This document shows positions 16,037-24,250 of a stretch of DNA of 64,000 bases, piece by piece. The notes beneath the pieces are model-generated. The model was given only the letters and a program-made list of their open reading frames with translations, was not told the DNA's origin and ran no database searches. Every line of letters begins with the position of its first letter. The first letter of the stretch is position 1. The stretch spans positions 62,001 to 126,000 of the forward strand of contig JAFKFK010000016.1 of assembly GCA_017307275.1 (NCBI GenBank). Direction: 5' to 3'. The DNA is from Alphaproteobacteria bacterium. GTDB taxonomy: Bacteria; Pseudomonadota; Alphaproteobacteria; Reyranellales; Reyranellaceae. The position numbers were made by a program, and so were the translations under genes.

Positions 16037-16831
16037 CTACATGATCTGGTTGACGACGCCACCATCGACTCTTACCGCGGCCCCCGACGTCGCGGAGGCG
16101 GCTTCGCTGCAGAGATAGACGCCCATCGCAGCGACTTCGTCGGCCGACGTGAAGCGGCGCACCAGCGAGGTCGGCCGGAAATCCCGGATGAACTCGGTTT
16201 CGAGTTCGGCCACCGTCTTACCTGCGGCCTTGGCGCGCTCGGCGCGCATCTTGTCGGTCGTCTCGGTATGGGTCGGCCCCGGCAGCAGGGCATTCACGGT
16301 GACGCCGGTGCCGGCCAGTTCCATGGCGAAGCCGCGGCTAATCGAGAGCTGCGCGGTCTTGGTCATGCCGTAGTGGAGCATCTCTCGCGGGATATTGAGG
16401 GCCGATTCGCTCGACACGAACAGGATACGACCCCAGCCGCGCTGGGCCATGCCCGGTGCATAGTGCCGGGTGAAGCGCACGCCGCTCATGACATTCACCT
16501 CGAAGAAGCGCTGCCACTCGGCATCCTCGATCTCGAAGGCCGGCTTTCGCTCGTAGATGCCGAGGTTGTTCACCAGGATGTCGACCGCCGGCAGCTTGGC
16601 GAACACGGCCTGGGCGCCGGCGGCCGTGGCGCAATCCTCGGCGATGCCTACCGCCTTGGCCTCCGGCACCGCCTCTTTCAGGCGCTTCAGCGCGTCGTCG
16701 ACGCCAGCCTGGCCACGCCCGGTGATCACCACGCTCGCGCCCTCGGCGGCCAGGCCGCGCGCAATCGCGTAGCCGATGCCGGCCGTCGAGCCGGTGATCA
16801 GCGCATGCTTGCCGGCAAGACCCAGGTCCAT
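16037..16831 (-). CDS. SDR-family NAD(P)-dependent oxidoreductase
   Basis: A 264-residue classical short-chain dehydrogenase. The cofactor loop is TGSTAGIGYAIA near residue 14, NNLGIY is the NAG-type motif, and the catalytic residues are S in VSSESALN, Y in MLHYGMTKTA and K four residues later. The C-terminal AAVRVDGG is typical. Substrate unknown; members with this profile often act on 3-hydroxyacyl or keto groups. It lies 7 bp downstream of the PaaK-like ligase on the minus strand and is probably in the same operon. Confidence 0.9.
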   Translation of the reverse strand: MDLGLAGKHALITGSTAGIGYAIARGLAAEGASVVITGRGQAGVDDALKRLKEAVPEAKAVGIAEDCATAAGAQAVFAKLPAVDILVNNLGIYERKPAFEIEDAEWQRFFEVNVMSGVRFTRHYAPGMAQRGWGRILFVSSESALNIPREMLHYGMTKTAQLSISRGFAMELAGTGVTVNALLPGPTHTETTDKMRAERAKAAGKTVAELETEFIRDFRPTSLVRRFTSADEVAAMGVYLCSEAASATSGAAVRVDGGVVNQIM

Positions 16832-16838
16832 CGTATCC

Positions 16839-18086
16839 TCACGTGTACTTTCTGATGTCGTCGATCACCTTGCCATCGTTCGGCAGGCTGCCCGGCTTGG
16901 CGAACTCGACCTTGCCGCCAACCTTGCAGACGGTGCGGATGGTGCCTTCCAGCGCCTTTTCGAGATCGGCCGACGATTGCGGGGCTTCGACCTTGAGCGT
17001 CATGACGTCGGCCTGGTTGACCCAGTCGATCACCAGCCGCAGACGGCCGAGACCGGGATGCTTCCTGGCGATCTCGGCGATCTGCTCGGGGTCGACGAAC
17101 ATGCCCCGCACCTTGGTGCGCTGGTCGGCGCGGCCCATCCAGCCTTTGATGCGCATGTTGGTGCGCCCGCAGGGGCTGGCGCCTGCCAGCACGGCCGACA
17201 TGTCGCCGGTGCCGAAACGGATCAGCGGATAGGCGCGGTTGAACGAGGTCACCACGACCTCGCCAACGTCACCTTCGGGCACCGGATCGCCGGTGCCGGG
17301 GCGCACGATTTCCACGATCACGCCTTCGTCGACGACCATGCCTTCGACCGCACCGCCAGGGCCTTCGGACTCGTAGGCGATGGTGCCGAGATCGGCGGTG
17401 CCGTAGCTCTGCAGGCAGGTCATGCCCTTGTCGCGGAACATCTGGCGCAAGGACGGCGGCAGCGCCTCGGCACCGACGAAGGCGTGCTTCAGGGAAGAGA
17501 TGTCCTTGCCCAGCTCGACCGCCTTCTCGATCAGGATCTTGAGGAACGAGGGCGTGCCGACATAACCAGTGGGCCGGATCGCGGCGATGGCGTCGAGCTG
17601 CAGCTCGGTGTTGCCGACACCGCCCGGCACGACGGCGCAGCCCAATGCCCGCGCCGCCGACTCCATCATCATGCCGGCCGGGGTCAGGTGATAGGCGAAG
17701 GTGTTGTAGACGATGTCACCCGGCCGGAAGCCGCAGGCATACATGGCGCGGGCGCCGCGGAAGTAGTCGGGCTCGTCAGTGTCGATCTCGAAGATCGGAC
17801 CGGGCGACATGAAGACATGACGCACCTTGCTCATCGGCACGGTGATCAGCCCACCCATCGGCGGATTCTTCTTCTGCACTTCGCCCAGCATCGACTTGCG
17901 CAGGACGGGCAGCCTGGCAAGCGCGGCTCGGGAGGTTATCGATTCGGGATCGACGTCCTTCAACCACTCCGTGAAGAAGGGGGCATTGGCCTTGGCGTTG
18001 GCAATCTGCTGTGGCAGGGCCTGCATCAACGCCTTCTCGCGCGCCTCGGGGGTCCTGGTCTCCAACGTGTCGTAGTGCGGCGACAT
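16839..18086 (-). CDS. Phenylacetate-CoA ligase-like (PaaK family) adenylate-forming enzyme
   Basis: A 415-residue AMP-forming ligase of the short PaaK type. It has an atypical P-loop region (KVRHVFMSPGPIFEI), the A5-like motif QSYGTADLGTIAYE, and RFGTGDMS in place of the usual YRTGD. A C-terminal domain ends PNDGKVIDDI, where the SGK catalytic lysine equivalent is shifted. PaaK enzymes make aryl-CoA from aromatic acids; the substrate here is unknown. The ATG at 18086 has GGGAG six bases upstream, whereas the frame stays open to 18155 without an SD. It is divergent from the AhpD-like gene across a 114-bp gap containing a palindrome. Confidence 0.82.
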   Translation of the reverse strand: MSPHYDTLETRTPEAREKALMQALPQQIANAKANAPFFTEWLKDVDPESITSRAALARLPVLRKSMLGEVQKKNPPMGGLITVPMSKVRHVFMSPGPIFEIDTDEPDYFRGARAMYACGFRPGDIVYNTFAYHLTPAGMMMESAARALGCAVVPGGVGNTELQLDAIAAIRPTGYVGTPSFLKILIEKAVELGKDISSLKHAFVGAEALPPSLRQMFRDKGMTCLQSYGTADLGTIAYESEGPGGAVEGMVVDEGVIVEIVRPGTGDPVPEGDVGEVVVTSFNRAYPLIRFGTGDMSAVLAGASPCGRTNMRIKGWMGRADQRTKVRGMFVDPEQIAEIARKHPGLGRLRLVIDWVNQADVMTLKVEAPQSSADLEKALEGTIRTVCKVGGKVEFAKPGSLPNDGKVIDDIRKYT

Positions 18087-18143
18087 GCGTTTCTCCCGTT
18101 GCCATCCTGTCTTTGAGGGGACGGTAGAGCCCCCCTCCCGGCC

Positions 18144-18188
18144 TTGCAACGCCACCGCTCCTGCATAATATCAGAGCTCGAATATTAT
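18144..18188 (+). promoter_or_regulatory. Candidate promoter with 24-bp palindromic operator upstream of the AhpD-like gene
   Basis: ATAATAT (18165-18171) and ATATTAT (18182-18188) are perfect 7-bp arms, and GAGCTC (18174-18179) sits exactly on the same centre, so 20 of 24 positions are symmetric. This AT-rich block is very unlike the GC-rich surroundings. A possible -35 TTGCAA (18144-18149) lies 16 bp before TAATAT (18166-18171), so the palindrome would cover the -10. The GGAG Shine-Dalgarno follows at 18189-18192. This looks like a dimeric repressor site that could also affect the divergent ligase-SDR operon. Confidence 0.5.
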
Positions 18189-18200
18189 GGAGCTGCTGCC

Positions 18201-18683
18201 ATGTCGTCTGTTCGCATTGCCTACGAGACCTTCCAGAAGACTGCGCCATCGGCACAGGCCGCCCTGCTGGCCATGGGCAAGGCCGCCGACGAAGCGGGCC
18301 TCGACAAGACGATCATCGAACTCGTGAAACTCCGCGTCTCGCAGATCAACAACTGCGCCTTCTGCCTGCAGATCCACCTCAACGTCTCGCGCCGGCTGGG
18401 CCTGCCGCAGGAGAAGCTCGACCTGGTCGCGACCTGGCACGAGGCCGGTATCTTCTCGGAGCGCGAGTGCGCGGCACTGGCCTGGGCGGAAACCCTGACG
18501 CGGCTCTCCGACAAGACCGTATCCGACGAGGCCTACGACGCCGTGCGCCGCCACTTCAGCGAAAGCGAGACCATCTTCCTCAGCACGGCGGTCGCCACCA
18601 TCAATGCCTGGAACCGACTGGGTGCCGCTTTCCGCTTCGCCCCGCCGATCCTGAAGTCCGCGGCAGCGACCAAGGCAGCTTAA
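18201..18683 (+). CDS. AhpD-like / carboxymuconolactone decarboxylase family protein
   Basis: A 160-residue all-helical protein with the alkylhydroperoxidase-D signature NNCAFCLQIHLN: two cysteines spaced CXXC and a His three residues after the second Cys. Such proteins reduce peroxides or protect against thiol stress through the CXXC pair. The ATG at 18201 follows GGAG at 18189-18192; an earlier in-frame GTG/ATG would overlap the palindromic operator. It is divergent from the PaaK-like ligase, and the palindrome in its promoter suggests dedicated control. The OsmC gene follows on the same strand after 121 bp with its own promoter-like element. Confidence 0.88.
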   Translation: MSSVRIAYETFQKTAPSAQAALLAMGKAADEAGLDKTIIELVKLRVSQINNCAFCLQIHLNVSRRLGLPQEKLDLVATWHEAGIFSERECAALAWAETLTRLSDKTVSDEAYDAVRRHFSESETIFLSTAVATINAWNRLGAAFRFAPPILKSAAATKAA

Positions 18684-18738
18684 GCCTTCGTAGCCCGCCG
18701 CCGAGAAGCGCGAGAACGCCATTTCCCCTGGCATCGGC

Positions 18739-18772
18739 TATAATGGATCAGGCGCACGTGTCGTCACGCGCC
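18739..18772 (+). promoter_or_regulatory. Candidate promoter and 5' hairpin of the OsmC gene
   Basis: A consensus -10 TATAAT is at 18739-18744, without a convincing -35. At about the expected start of transcription, GGCG (18751-18754), CGTG, TCGT, CACG and CGCC (18769-18772) form a two-part stem with a 2-nt bulge. It could be an operator or an RNA-stabilising 5' hairpin. Confidence 0.35.
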
Positions 18773-18804
18773 TCTTCCAGCCAGAGCGCAAGAGGGGAGC
18801 ATCC

Positions 18805-19314
18805 ATGCCTACCGATACCGCTGCCGCTATCGCGCACCTCCGCCAGGCCTTCACGGAAAAGCCGACAGCGGCCCGCAAGCCCAACGCCTTCGCCACGGCG
18901 ACCTGGACAGGGGGCCTGCGCTGCGAGATTGCCGGCCCGGCAAGCGAGCGTACTGTTACGGACATGCCCCCGGCGCTCGGCGGCCAGGGTGAAGGCGCCA
19001 ATCCAGGCTGGCTGATGCGTGCGTCGATGGCGTCGTGCGCGGCGACGGTCATCGCCATGAAGGCGGCGATGCGCGGCATCACCTTGGACACGCTGCAAGT
19101 CCGCGTCGACAGCGAGAGCGATTCGCGTGGACTGGTCGGCATCGACGGCGTGTCGATGGCGATGGACAATCTGCGCATGAACGTGCGCATCGCCGCAAAA
19201 GGCGTCGACCCGGCGATCCTGCGAGAGCTGGCGACAGCGGCAGCGACCACCTCGCCGGTCAGCGCAACTCTCTGCGCTTCTCCCGCGATCGCGCTGGATG
19301 TGACGATCGACTAA
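18805..19314 (+). CDS. OsmC/Ohr family protein
   Basis: A 169-residue protein. The segment GANPGWLMRASMASCAATVIAM holds the family's conserved Cys on the central helix. The second catalytic position, usually Cys near the C-terminus, is represented by SATLCASPAI. OsmC proteins reduce organic hydroperoxides. It follows an AhpD-like gene, so both may form a peroxide-protection pair. The start ATG has GAGGGGAG upstream. The preceding 121-bp gap has a TATAAT box and a hairpin. Confidence 0.85.
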   Translation: MPTDTAAAIAHLRQAFTEKPTAARKPNAFATATWTGGLRCEIAGPASERTVTDMPPALGGQGEGANPGWLMRASMASCAATVIAMKAAMRGITLDTLQVRVDSESDSRGLVGIDGVSMAMDNLRMNVRIAAKGVDPAILRELATAAATTSPVSATLCASPAIALDVTID

Positions 19315-19377
19315 CGGTCTCGGCCCTTACCGGCGAGGTAATTGCCGGCAGTAACCGAAAGCGGCGATGGTCGAAGC

Positions 19378-19755
19378 ATGTGGACCACCCTCGCCGTTCC
19401 CCTGGCCTTTGCCGTCGTCGGCATCATTCACCTGCTGCCGGTCGCGCCCGTCTTCGCGCCCGAGATGCTGTCGCGCCTCTATGGCATCGCGCCGACCGAC
19501 ACCACGCTACTGGTGCTGATGCGCCATCGCGCGCTTCTGCTGGCGCTGGTCGGCATCCTCTGCCTCTGGGCGAGCTGGTCGCCGTCGGTGCGGCCCGCCG
19601 CGCTCGTGGCAGCCGCGATCAATGTCGCGGGGTTCCTGGGCTTCTACGCCCTCTACGGCATGCCGAGCGGCGCCTTGCGTACCATCGCCATCGCCGATCT
19701 CGTGGCGATCCCGCCGCTGGCCTACGCCGCCTGGAAGACTTTCGCGCGCGCCTAA
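19378..19755 (+). CDS. Small membrane protein of unknown function (four helices)
   Basis: A 125-residue protein with four hydrophobic segments (about residues 3-20, 50-66, 73-93 and 100-118) and few charges. There is no recognised motif, though the layout resembles DoxX/YphA-like small membrane proteins. The ATG at 19378 begins the first helix, and the frame opens earlier at 19342 with a hydrophilic stretch. It ends 4 bp inside the 3' end of livF, which is convergent. Confidence 0.6.
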   Translation: MWTTLAVPLAFAVVGIIHLLPVAPVFAPEMLSRLYGIAPTDTTLLVLMRHRALLLALVGILCLWASWSPSVRPAALVAAAINVAGFLGFYALYGMPSGALRTIAIADLVAIPPLAYAAWKTFARA

Positions 19756-20561
19756 AGCCAGCGCTTGCGGCGGCGGTAGTGTTTAACGTCGCGGAAGGAG
19801 CGACGCCCCTCGCCGCCGATGCCGAGGTAGAATTCCTTCACGTCCTCGTTCTCGCGCAAGGATGCAGCGTCGCCGTCGAGCACGACCCTGCCGTTCTCCA
19901 GAATGTAACCATAGTGGGCAAAGCGTAGCGCCACGTTGGTGTTCTGCTCGGCCAGCAGGATCGAGACTTTTTCCTTCTCGTTGAGGTTCTTCACGATCTC
20001 GAAGATCTCCTCCACGAGCTGCGGCGCCAGCCCCATCGACGGTTCGTCGAGCAGGATGGTGTTGGGCCGGCTCATCAGGGCACGGCCGATCGCCGTCATC
20101 TGCTGCTCGCCGCCCGACGTGTAGCCCGCTAGGCTCGACCGGCGGACCTTCAATCGCGGGAAATAGTGGTAGACCTTCTCGAGGTCGTCGGCGATTTGCC
20201 GCCGCTTGCTGCCGTGGATGAACGCGCCGGTCAGCAGGTTCTCCTCCACAGTAAGGTGGCCGAAGCAGTGCCGGCCTTCCATCACCTGAATGACGCCGCG
20301 ACGCACCAGGTCGTTGGGCGAGAGCCCGTCCACCCGCTCGCCGCGACAGCGAACCTGACCCTTCGTGACCTCGCCACGCTCGGTCAGCAGCAGGTTCGAG
20401 ATCGCCTTGAGCGTCGTCGACTTGCCGGCCCCGTTGCCGCCGAGCAACGCCACGATGCCGCCTTCCGGCACCGACAGCGACACGCCCTTCAGCACCAGGA
20501 TCACGTGATTGTAGATGACCTCGATGTTGGCCACGTCGATGACGTTGGCCGGCGCGGCCAT
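19752..20561 (-). CDS. livF: Branched-chain amino-acid-type ABC transporter ATPase LivF
   Basis: A 269-residue ABC ATPase with Walker A GGNGAGKST, signature SGGEQQM, Walker B LLDEPSMGLAP and the switch His region AEQNTNVAL. It powers uptake through LivH-LivM together with LivG. It is the last gene of the minus-strand operon, 67 bp after the binding-protein gene. A strong hairpin in that gap overlaps its Shine-Dalgarno. A basic tail (KHYRRRKRWL) extends past the usual LivF end by about 20 residues. Confidence 0.92.
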   Translation of the reverse strand: MAAPANVIDVANIEVIYNHVILVLKGVSLSVPEGGIVALLGGNGAGKSTTLKAISNLLLTERGEVTKGQVRCRGERVDGLSPNDLVRRGVIQVMEGRHCFGHLTVEENLLTGAFIHGSKRRQIADDLEKVYHYFPRLKVRRSSLAGYTSGGEQQMTAIGRALMSRPNTILLDEPSMGLAPQLVEEIFEIVKNLNEKEKVSILLAEQNTNVALRFAHYGYILENGRVVLDGDAASLRENEDVKEFYLGIGGEGRRSFRDVKHYRRRKRWL

Positions 20562-20569
20562 GACGCCTT

Positions 20570-20592
20570 CCTCCCCCGCACCGCGGGGGAGG
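20570..20592 (-). promoter_or_regulatory. Perfect 10-bp hairpin masking the livF ribosome site
   Basis: CCTCCCCCGC (20570-20579) and GCGGGGGAGG (20583-20592) form a perfect 10-bp stem with a 3-nt loop in the 67-bp gap between the binding-protein and livF genes. In the transcript the GGAGG closest to the livF start is inside the stem. It probably stabilises the upstream binding-protein mRNA, limits LivF translation, or both. The sequence resembles a common dispersed alphaproteobacterial palindrome. Confidence 0.6.
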
Positions 20593-20628
20593 GTGTTCGA
20601 CGAGCCAGAAGGAGCCGGCGTCGACAGC

Positions 20629-21966
20629 TCAGTTCTCCTTGGAGCAGTCGCGGATCGGCAACTTCTTCTCTTCCGCGTACTTCTTCGCCGCCGCCTCGAC
20701 CATCGGCTTGATGACCTTGTCGTCGGACTCGTACCACTCGCTGATCACGGTCCACTTGGTGCCGTCCCATTGCTGGATGCGACCGGCGCGCGTGCCTTCG
20801 TGATCCGAGCAGCTCACCTTCATCGGTTGCAGCACGCCCTCGAAGCCCAGCTCCTTGATGCGGGCGGCCGAGATCTCGAGGTTCTCGATGCCCCAGCGCA
20901 CCTGCTCGCCGGTCAGCGGCTTGTTGCCGAACTTGGTCTGCGCCTTGCGGATCGACTCGACGCCCAGCATGCCGTTGATCAGGCCGCGGATGTAGAGCAC
21001 CTCGCCGGTCTCGTCCCACTTCGCCGAGCCGAGGCCCTTGTCGTAGAGGTACTTCTTGAGGTCGTTGTGCACGGCGAACTGACCGGCGCCATGCTGCAGC
21101 ATGGCGGCGTTGTAGCCCTTGGCGCCGCCCTCGGCCGGACGCACATCGGGTTCGGCGCCCGACCACCACACGCCGTACATCTTGTCGCGCGGGAAGCCGA
21201 CGGCAGCCGCCTCCTTGATCGAGGTCGAGTTCATGACGCCCCAGCCCCAGAGCAGGACATAGTCCGGCCGGTTCTGGCGGATCTGCAGCCACGTCGCCTT
21301 CTGCTCGACGCCGGGATGGGTGACCGGCATCGGCGTAAAGGAGAAGCCGTGCATCTTGGCGCGCTCTTCGAGGAGCGCGATCGGCTCCTTGCCGTAAGGC
21401 GAGTCGTGATAGACCAGCACGATCTTCTTGCCCTTGAGCTTGTCGAAGCCGCCTTCCTTCTTGGCGATGTGCTGCATGATGATGTCGGCGGCCGACCAGT
21501 AGGTGCCGAGCAGCGGGAAGTTCCACTGGAACACGCTGCCGTCGCGGCTCTCGGAACGGCCGTATCCCATCGAGATGATCGGGATCTTGTCGATCGGCGC
21601 CTTCTCGGTGAGCGCGAAGGTGATGCCGGTGCTGAGCGGTGCGACGTAGGCTGTTCCGGTCGGGCCCTTGTTCTTCAGGCGCTCGTAGCACTCCACGCCG
21701 CGATCGGTGGCGTAGGCCGTATCGCATTCCTCGTAATTCAGCTTGACGCCGTTGATGCCACCGTCACGTGCATTGATCAGCGCGTAGTAGTCGGCGATGC
21801 CGTTCGCGAACGGGATGCCGTTCGGTGCATAGGCACCCGTTCGATAGATCAGTCCGGCGAGATACTGTTCGTTCTGTGCCCACGCCGTGGTGGTAGTGGA
21901 CGCTGTTGCGACGAAACCTGCCGCAACCGCGACCGCACCCAGAAGTGCTGCCTTTCCTAGCCTCAT
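20629..21966 (-). CDS. ABC transporter periplasmic substrate-binding protein (LivK-like family)
   Basis: A 445-residue type-I periplasmic binding protein with a signal peptide (MRLGKAALLGAVAVAAG, cleavage near AWAQ) and the family pattern GAYAPNGIPFANGIADYYALIN at the start of the mature part. It captures the ligand for the LivHMGF transporter. The ligand is not readable, and the acyl-CoA synthetase at the head of the operon suggests an organic acid rather than a standard amino acid. The ATG at 21966 is preceded by AAAGGAGG, a near-perfect SD, which would give high translation. It lies between livM and livF. Confidence 0.9.
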   Translation of the reverse strand: MRLGKAALLGAVAVAAGFVATASTTTTAWAQNEQYLAGLIYRTGAYAPNGIPFANGIADYYALINARDGGINGVKLNYEECDTAYATDRGVECYERLKNKGPTGTAYVAPLSTGITFALTEKAPIDKIPIISMGYGRSESRDGSVFQWNFPLLGTYWSAADIIMQHIAKKEGGFDKLKGKKIVLVYHDSPYGKEPIALLEERAKMHGFSFTPMPVTHPGVEQKATWLQIRQNRPDYVLLWGWGVMNSTSIKEAAAVGFPRDKMYGVWWSGAEPDVRPAEGGAKGYNAAMLQHGAGQFAVHNDLKKYLYDKGLGSAKWDETGEVLYIRGLINGMLGVESIRKAQTKFGNKPLTGEQVRWGIENLEISAARIKELGFEGVLQPMKVSCSDHEGTRAGRIQQWDGTKWTVISEWYESDDKVIKPMVEAAAKKYAEEKKLPIRDCSKEN

Positions 21967-22031
21967 CGTTTCCTCCTTTGATTGTTGGGTCGATCCTTCC
22001 CCGGGCAACCCTTGGTTTAAAGCCTAGTTGA

Positions 22032-23099
22032 TCAATGCGGGAACGGCCAGAGCCGCAGCTTCTCCTTGGCCACCGCCCAGAGCCGGGCGAGGCCGTGCGG
22101 TTCGACGATCAGGAAGAAGACGATCATCGCACCGAACACCATGAACTCCAGGTGGCCGATCAGGGCGACCGACATCTTGATGCCGAGCCAGCCCGGGAGC
22201 TGGTTGAGCACGATCGGGACCAGGATGATGAAGGCCGCGCCCAGGAAGCTGCCGAGCAGCGAGCCCAGCCCACCGATGATGACCATGAACAGGAGCTGGA
22301 AGGAGCGGTTGATGTCGAACGCCAACGGCTCCCAGGCGCCAAGCCGCAGGAAGGCCCACATCGCGCCCGCAATGCCGATGAAGAACGAGCTGACCGCGAA
22401 GGCCGAGAGCTTGGTGCGCAGGGGCCGGAAGCCGATGATTTCGGCAGCGATGTCCATGTCTCGGATGGCCATCCAGGAGCGACCGATATGGCCGCGCACA
22501 AGGTTCTTCGCGACCAGCGTCGCCACGACCACGAAGGCCAGGACGAAGAGATAGCGTTCGACCGGCGTGTCGATCTTCCAGCCGAACACGCTGGTCTCGC
22601 CGACCGCCACCGAGCCGGACGGCGTGTAGTTGGTCAGCCACTTCACGCGCGCGAACAGCCAGTCGAGGAAAAACTGCGAGGCGAGCGTCGCCACGGCCAG
22701 ATAGAAGCCCTTGATCCGAAGCGACGGGATGCCGAACAAGATGCCGACAGCCGCCGACATCACACCGCCGAACAGGAAGACGACGACCAGATTGTTGACC
22801 TCCGGCACGCGTAGCCAGAGGTTGTAGGCGGCATAGGCGCCGACGGCCATAAAGCCGCCCGTCCCCAGAGACACCTGCCCGCAGTAACCGACCAGGATGT
22901 TCAGCCCGACCGCCGCCAGCGACAGGATCAGGAACGGGATCAGGATTTCGGTGTAGAGGTACTGGCTCGCAAACAGCGGCACGACCAGGAAGGCCGCCAG
23001 CACGACGGCAATCACGAAAACCCGATCCTGCACGATCGGGAAGATCTGCTGATCGGCGTCGTAGCTGGTTTTGAACTGGCCGGCCTCGCGGTAAAGCAT
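22032..23099 (-). CDS. livM: Branched-chain amino-acid-type ABC permease LivM
   Basis: A 355-residue membrane permease with about nine to ten hydrophobic segments. It has the LivM landmarks LNILVGYCGQVSLGTGGFMAVGAY and the cytoplasmic ATPase-contact loop around GRSWMAIRDMDIAAEIIG. An N-terminal soluble extension of about 25 residues (MLYREAGQFKTSYDADQ) precedes the first helix. It forms the channel with LivH and lies 15 bp after the livH stop in the same operon. Confidence 0.92.
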   Translation of the reverse strand: MLYREAGQFKTSYDADQQIFPIVQDRVFVIAVVLAAFLVVPLFASQYLYTEILIPFLILSLAAVGLNILVGYCGQVSLGTGGFMAVGAYAAYNLWLRVPEVNNLVVVFLFGGVMSAAVGILFGIPSLRIKGFYLAVATLASQFFLDWLFARVKWLTNYTPSGSVAVGETSVFGWKIDTPVERYLFVLAFVVVATLVAKNLVRGHIGRSWMAIRDMDIAAEIIGFRPLRTKLSAFAVSSFFIGIAGAMWAFLRLGAWEPLAFDINRSFQLLFMVIIGGLGSLLGSFLGAAFIILVPIVLNQLPGWLGIKMSVALIGHLEFMVFGAMIVFFLIVEPHGLARLWAVAKEKLRLWPFPH

Positions 23100-23114
23100 G
23101 TCGGACCCGCCCTC

Positions 23115-24239
23115 CTAAACGCGCTCGATGATGCGCTCGCCGAACAGGCCCTGCGGCCGGAACAGCAAGAAGACCAGGGCGAGCACGTACGCGAACCAAT
23201 TTTCGATGCCGCCGCCGGCAAGGTCGAAGGTCCTGACCAGGATCGGCGCCAGGAAGACTTCCGAGAGCTTCTCGCCGGCCCCGATGATCAGGCCGCCGAC
23301 GATGGCGCCCGGCACCGACGTGAAGCCACCCAGGATCAACACCGGCAGCGCCTTGAGCGCGATCAGCGAGATCGAGAACTGCACGCCGAGCTTGGCCCCC
23401 CAGATCAGGCCGGCGGTAAGCGCCACCAGCCCCGACACCGTCCAGACGATCAGCCAGATCGTGTTGAGCGGGATGCCGACCGACTGCGCGGCAGCATGGT
23501 CGTCGGCGACGGCGCGCAAGGCACGACCAACGCGTGTCTTCTGGAAAAAGATCGCCAGCACGATGACCAATGCCGCGGCGATGCCGGCCGCCACGAGGTC
23601 GCCGGGGTCGATCAACAGGCCACCTTCGAAGATGCCCTCGAACAGGAAAATGGGATCCTTCGGCAGGCCGAGATGGATGGAATAGACGTCGCTGCCCCAC
23701 AAGGTCTGACCAAGGCCATCGAGGAAGTAGGTGATGCCGAGCGTCGCCATGAACAGGATGATGCCTTCCTGGTTCACGAGATGGCGCAGCACCAGCCGCT
23801 CGATGGCATAGGCGAGCAGGCCCATGATCGCCGCTGTTGCCGCGATGGCCAGCCACAGCGGCCAGGCGCCCTTGCCATAGACATAGGCCGCGCCTCCGCC
23901 GACCAGCGCGCCGAGCAATGCCAGAAGCTGCAGCTTGCGTCGTTCCGTCGGGCCGCTGCCGCGCGCGACATACTCGCGCCAGGCCCACCAGCCGATCAGG
24001 GCGAGCGCCACGCCCAACACGGCGGCGGCGGCCACGAACTGACCGAGGAAGACTTCCTTGTTGTCGATGGCGCCGGCCAGCCGCGCGATGGTGAGCGCCG
24101 CGAACAGCACCATGGCGCCCTGTGCGAAGTTGAAGACGCCGGAAGCCTTGAAGATCAGCACGAAGCCCAGCGCGACCAGCGAATAGAGCACGCCGGTCAG
24201 GAGGCCGCCGATCAGGGTTTCGAGGAAGGGGCCCAGCAT
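23115..24239 (-). CDS. livH: Branched-chain amino-acid-type ABC permease LivH with enlarged N-terminal half
   Basis: A 374-residue permease against about 290-310 for typical LivH. The start (GVLYSLVALGFVLIFKASGVFNFAQG) and the ATPase-contact loop (GRALRAVADDHAAAQSVGI) are standard. The extra length lies at about residues 75-135: a hydrophobic segment, a charged loop REYVARGSGPTERRKLQ, then one or two more membrane segments before ERLVLRHL. The ATG at 24239 is 11 bp after the livG stop. A longer reading to 25127 is an overlap in the livG region and is rejected. Confidence 0.88.
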   Translation of the reverse strand: MLGPFLETLIGGLLTGVLYSLVALGFVLIFKASGVFNFAQGAMVLFAALTIARLAGAIDNKEVFLGQFVAAAAVLGVALALIGWWAWREYVARGSGPTERRKLQLLALLGALVGGGAAYVYGKGAWPLWLAIAATAAIMGLLAYAIERLVLRHLVNQEGIILFMATLGITYFLDGLGQTLWGSDVYSIHLGLPKDPIFLFEGIFEGGLLIDPGDLVAAGIAAALVIVLAIFFQKTRVGRALRAVADDHAAAQSVGIPLNTIWLIVWTVSGLVALTAGLIWGAKLGVQFSISLIALKALPVLILGGFTSVPGAIVGGLIIGAGEKLSEVFLAPILVRTFDLAGGGIENWFAYVLALVFLLFRPQGLFGERIIERV

Positions 24240-24250
24240 GCTCGCTCCAC

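Noticed and set aside
18739..18772. Riboswitch before osmC
   Set aside because: The leader is only about 55 nt and holds one small stem. It is better explained as a promoter-proximal hairpin.
20570..20592. Rho-independent terminator after the binding-protein gene
   Set aside because: On the transcribed strand the stem is followed by AAGGCGTC and the livF start, with no U-run.
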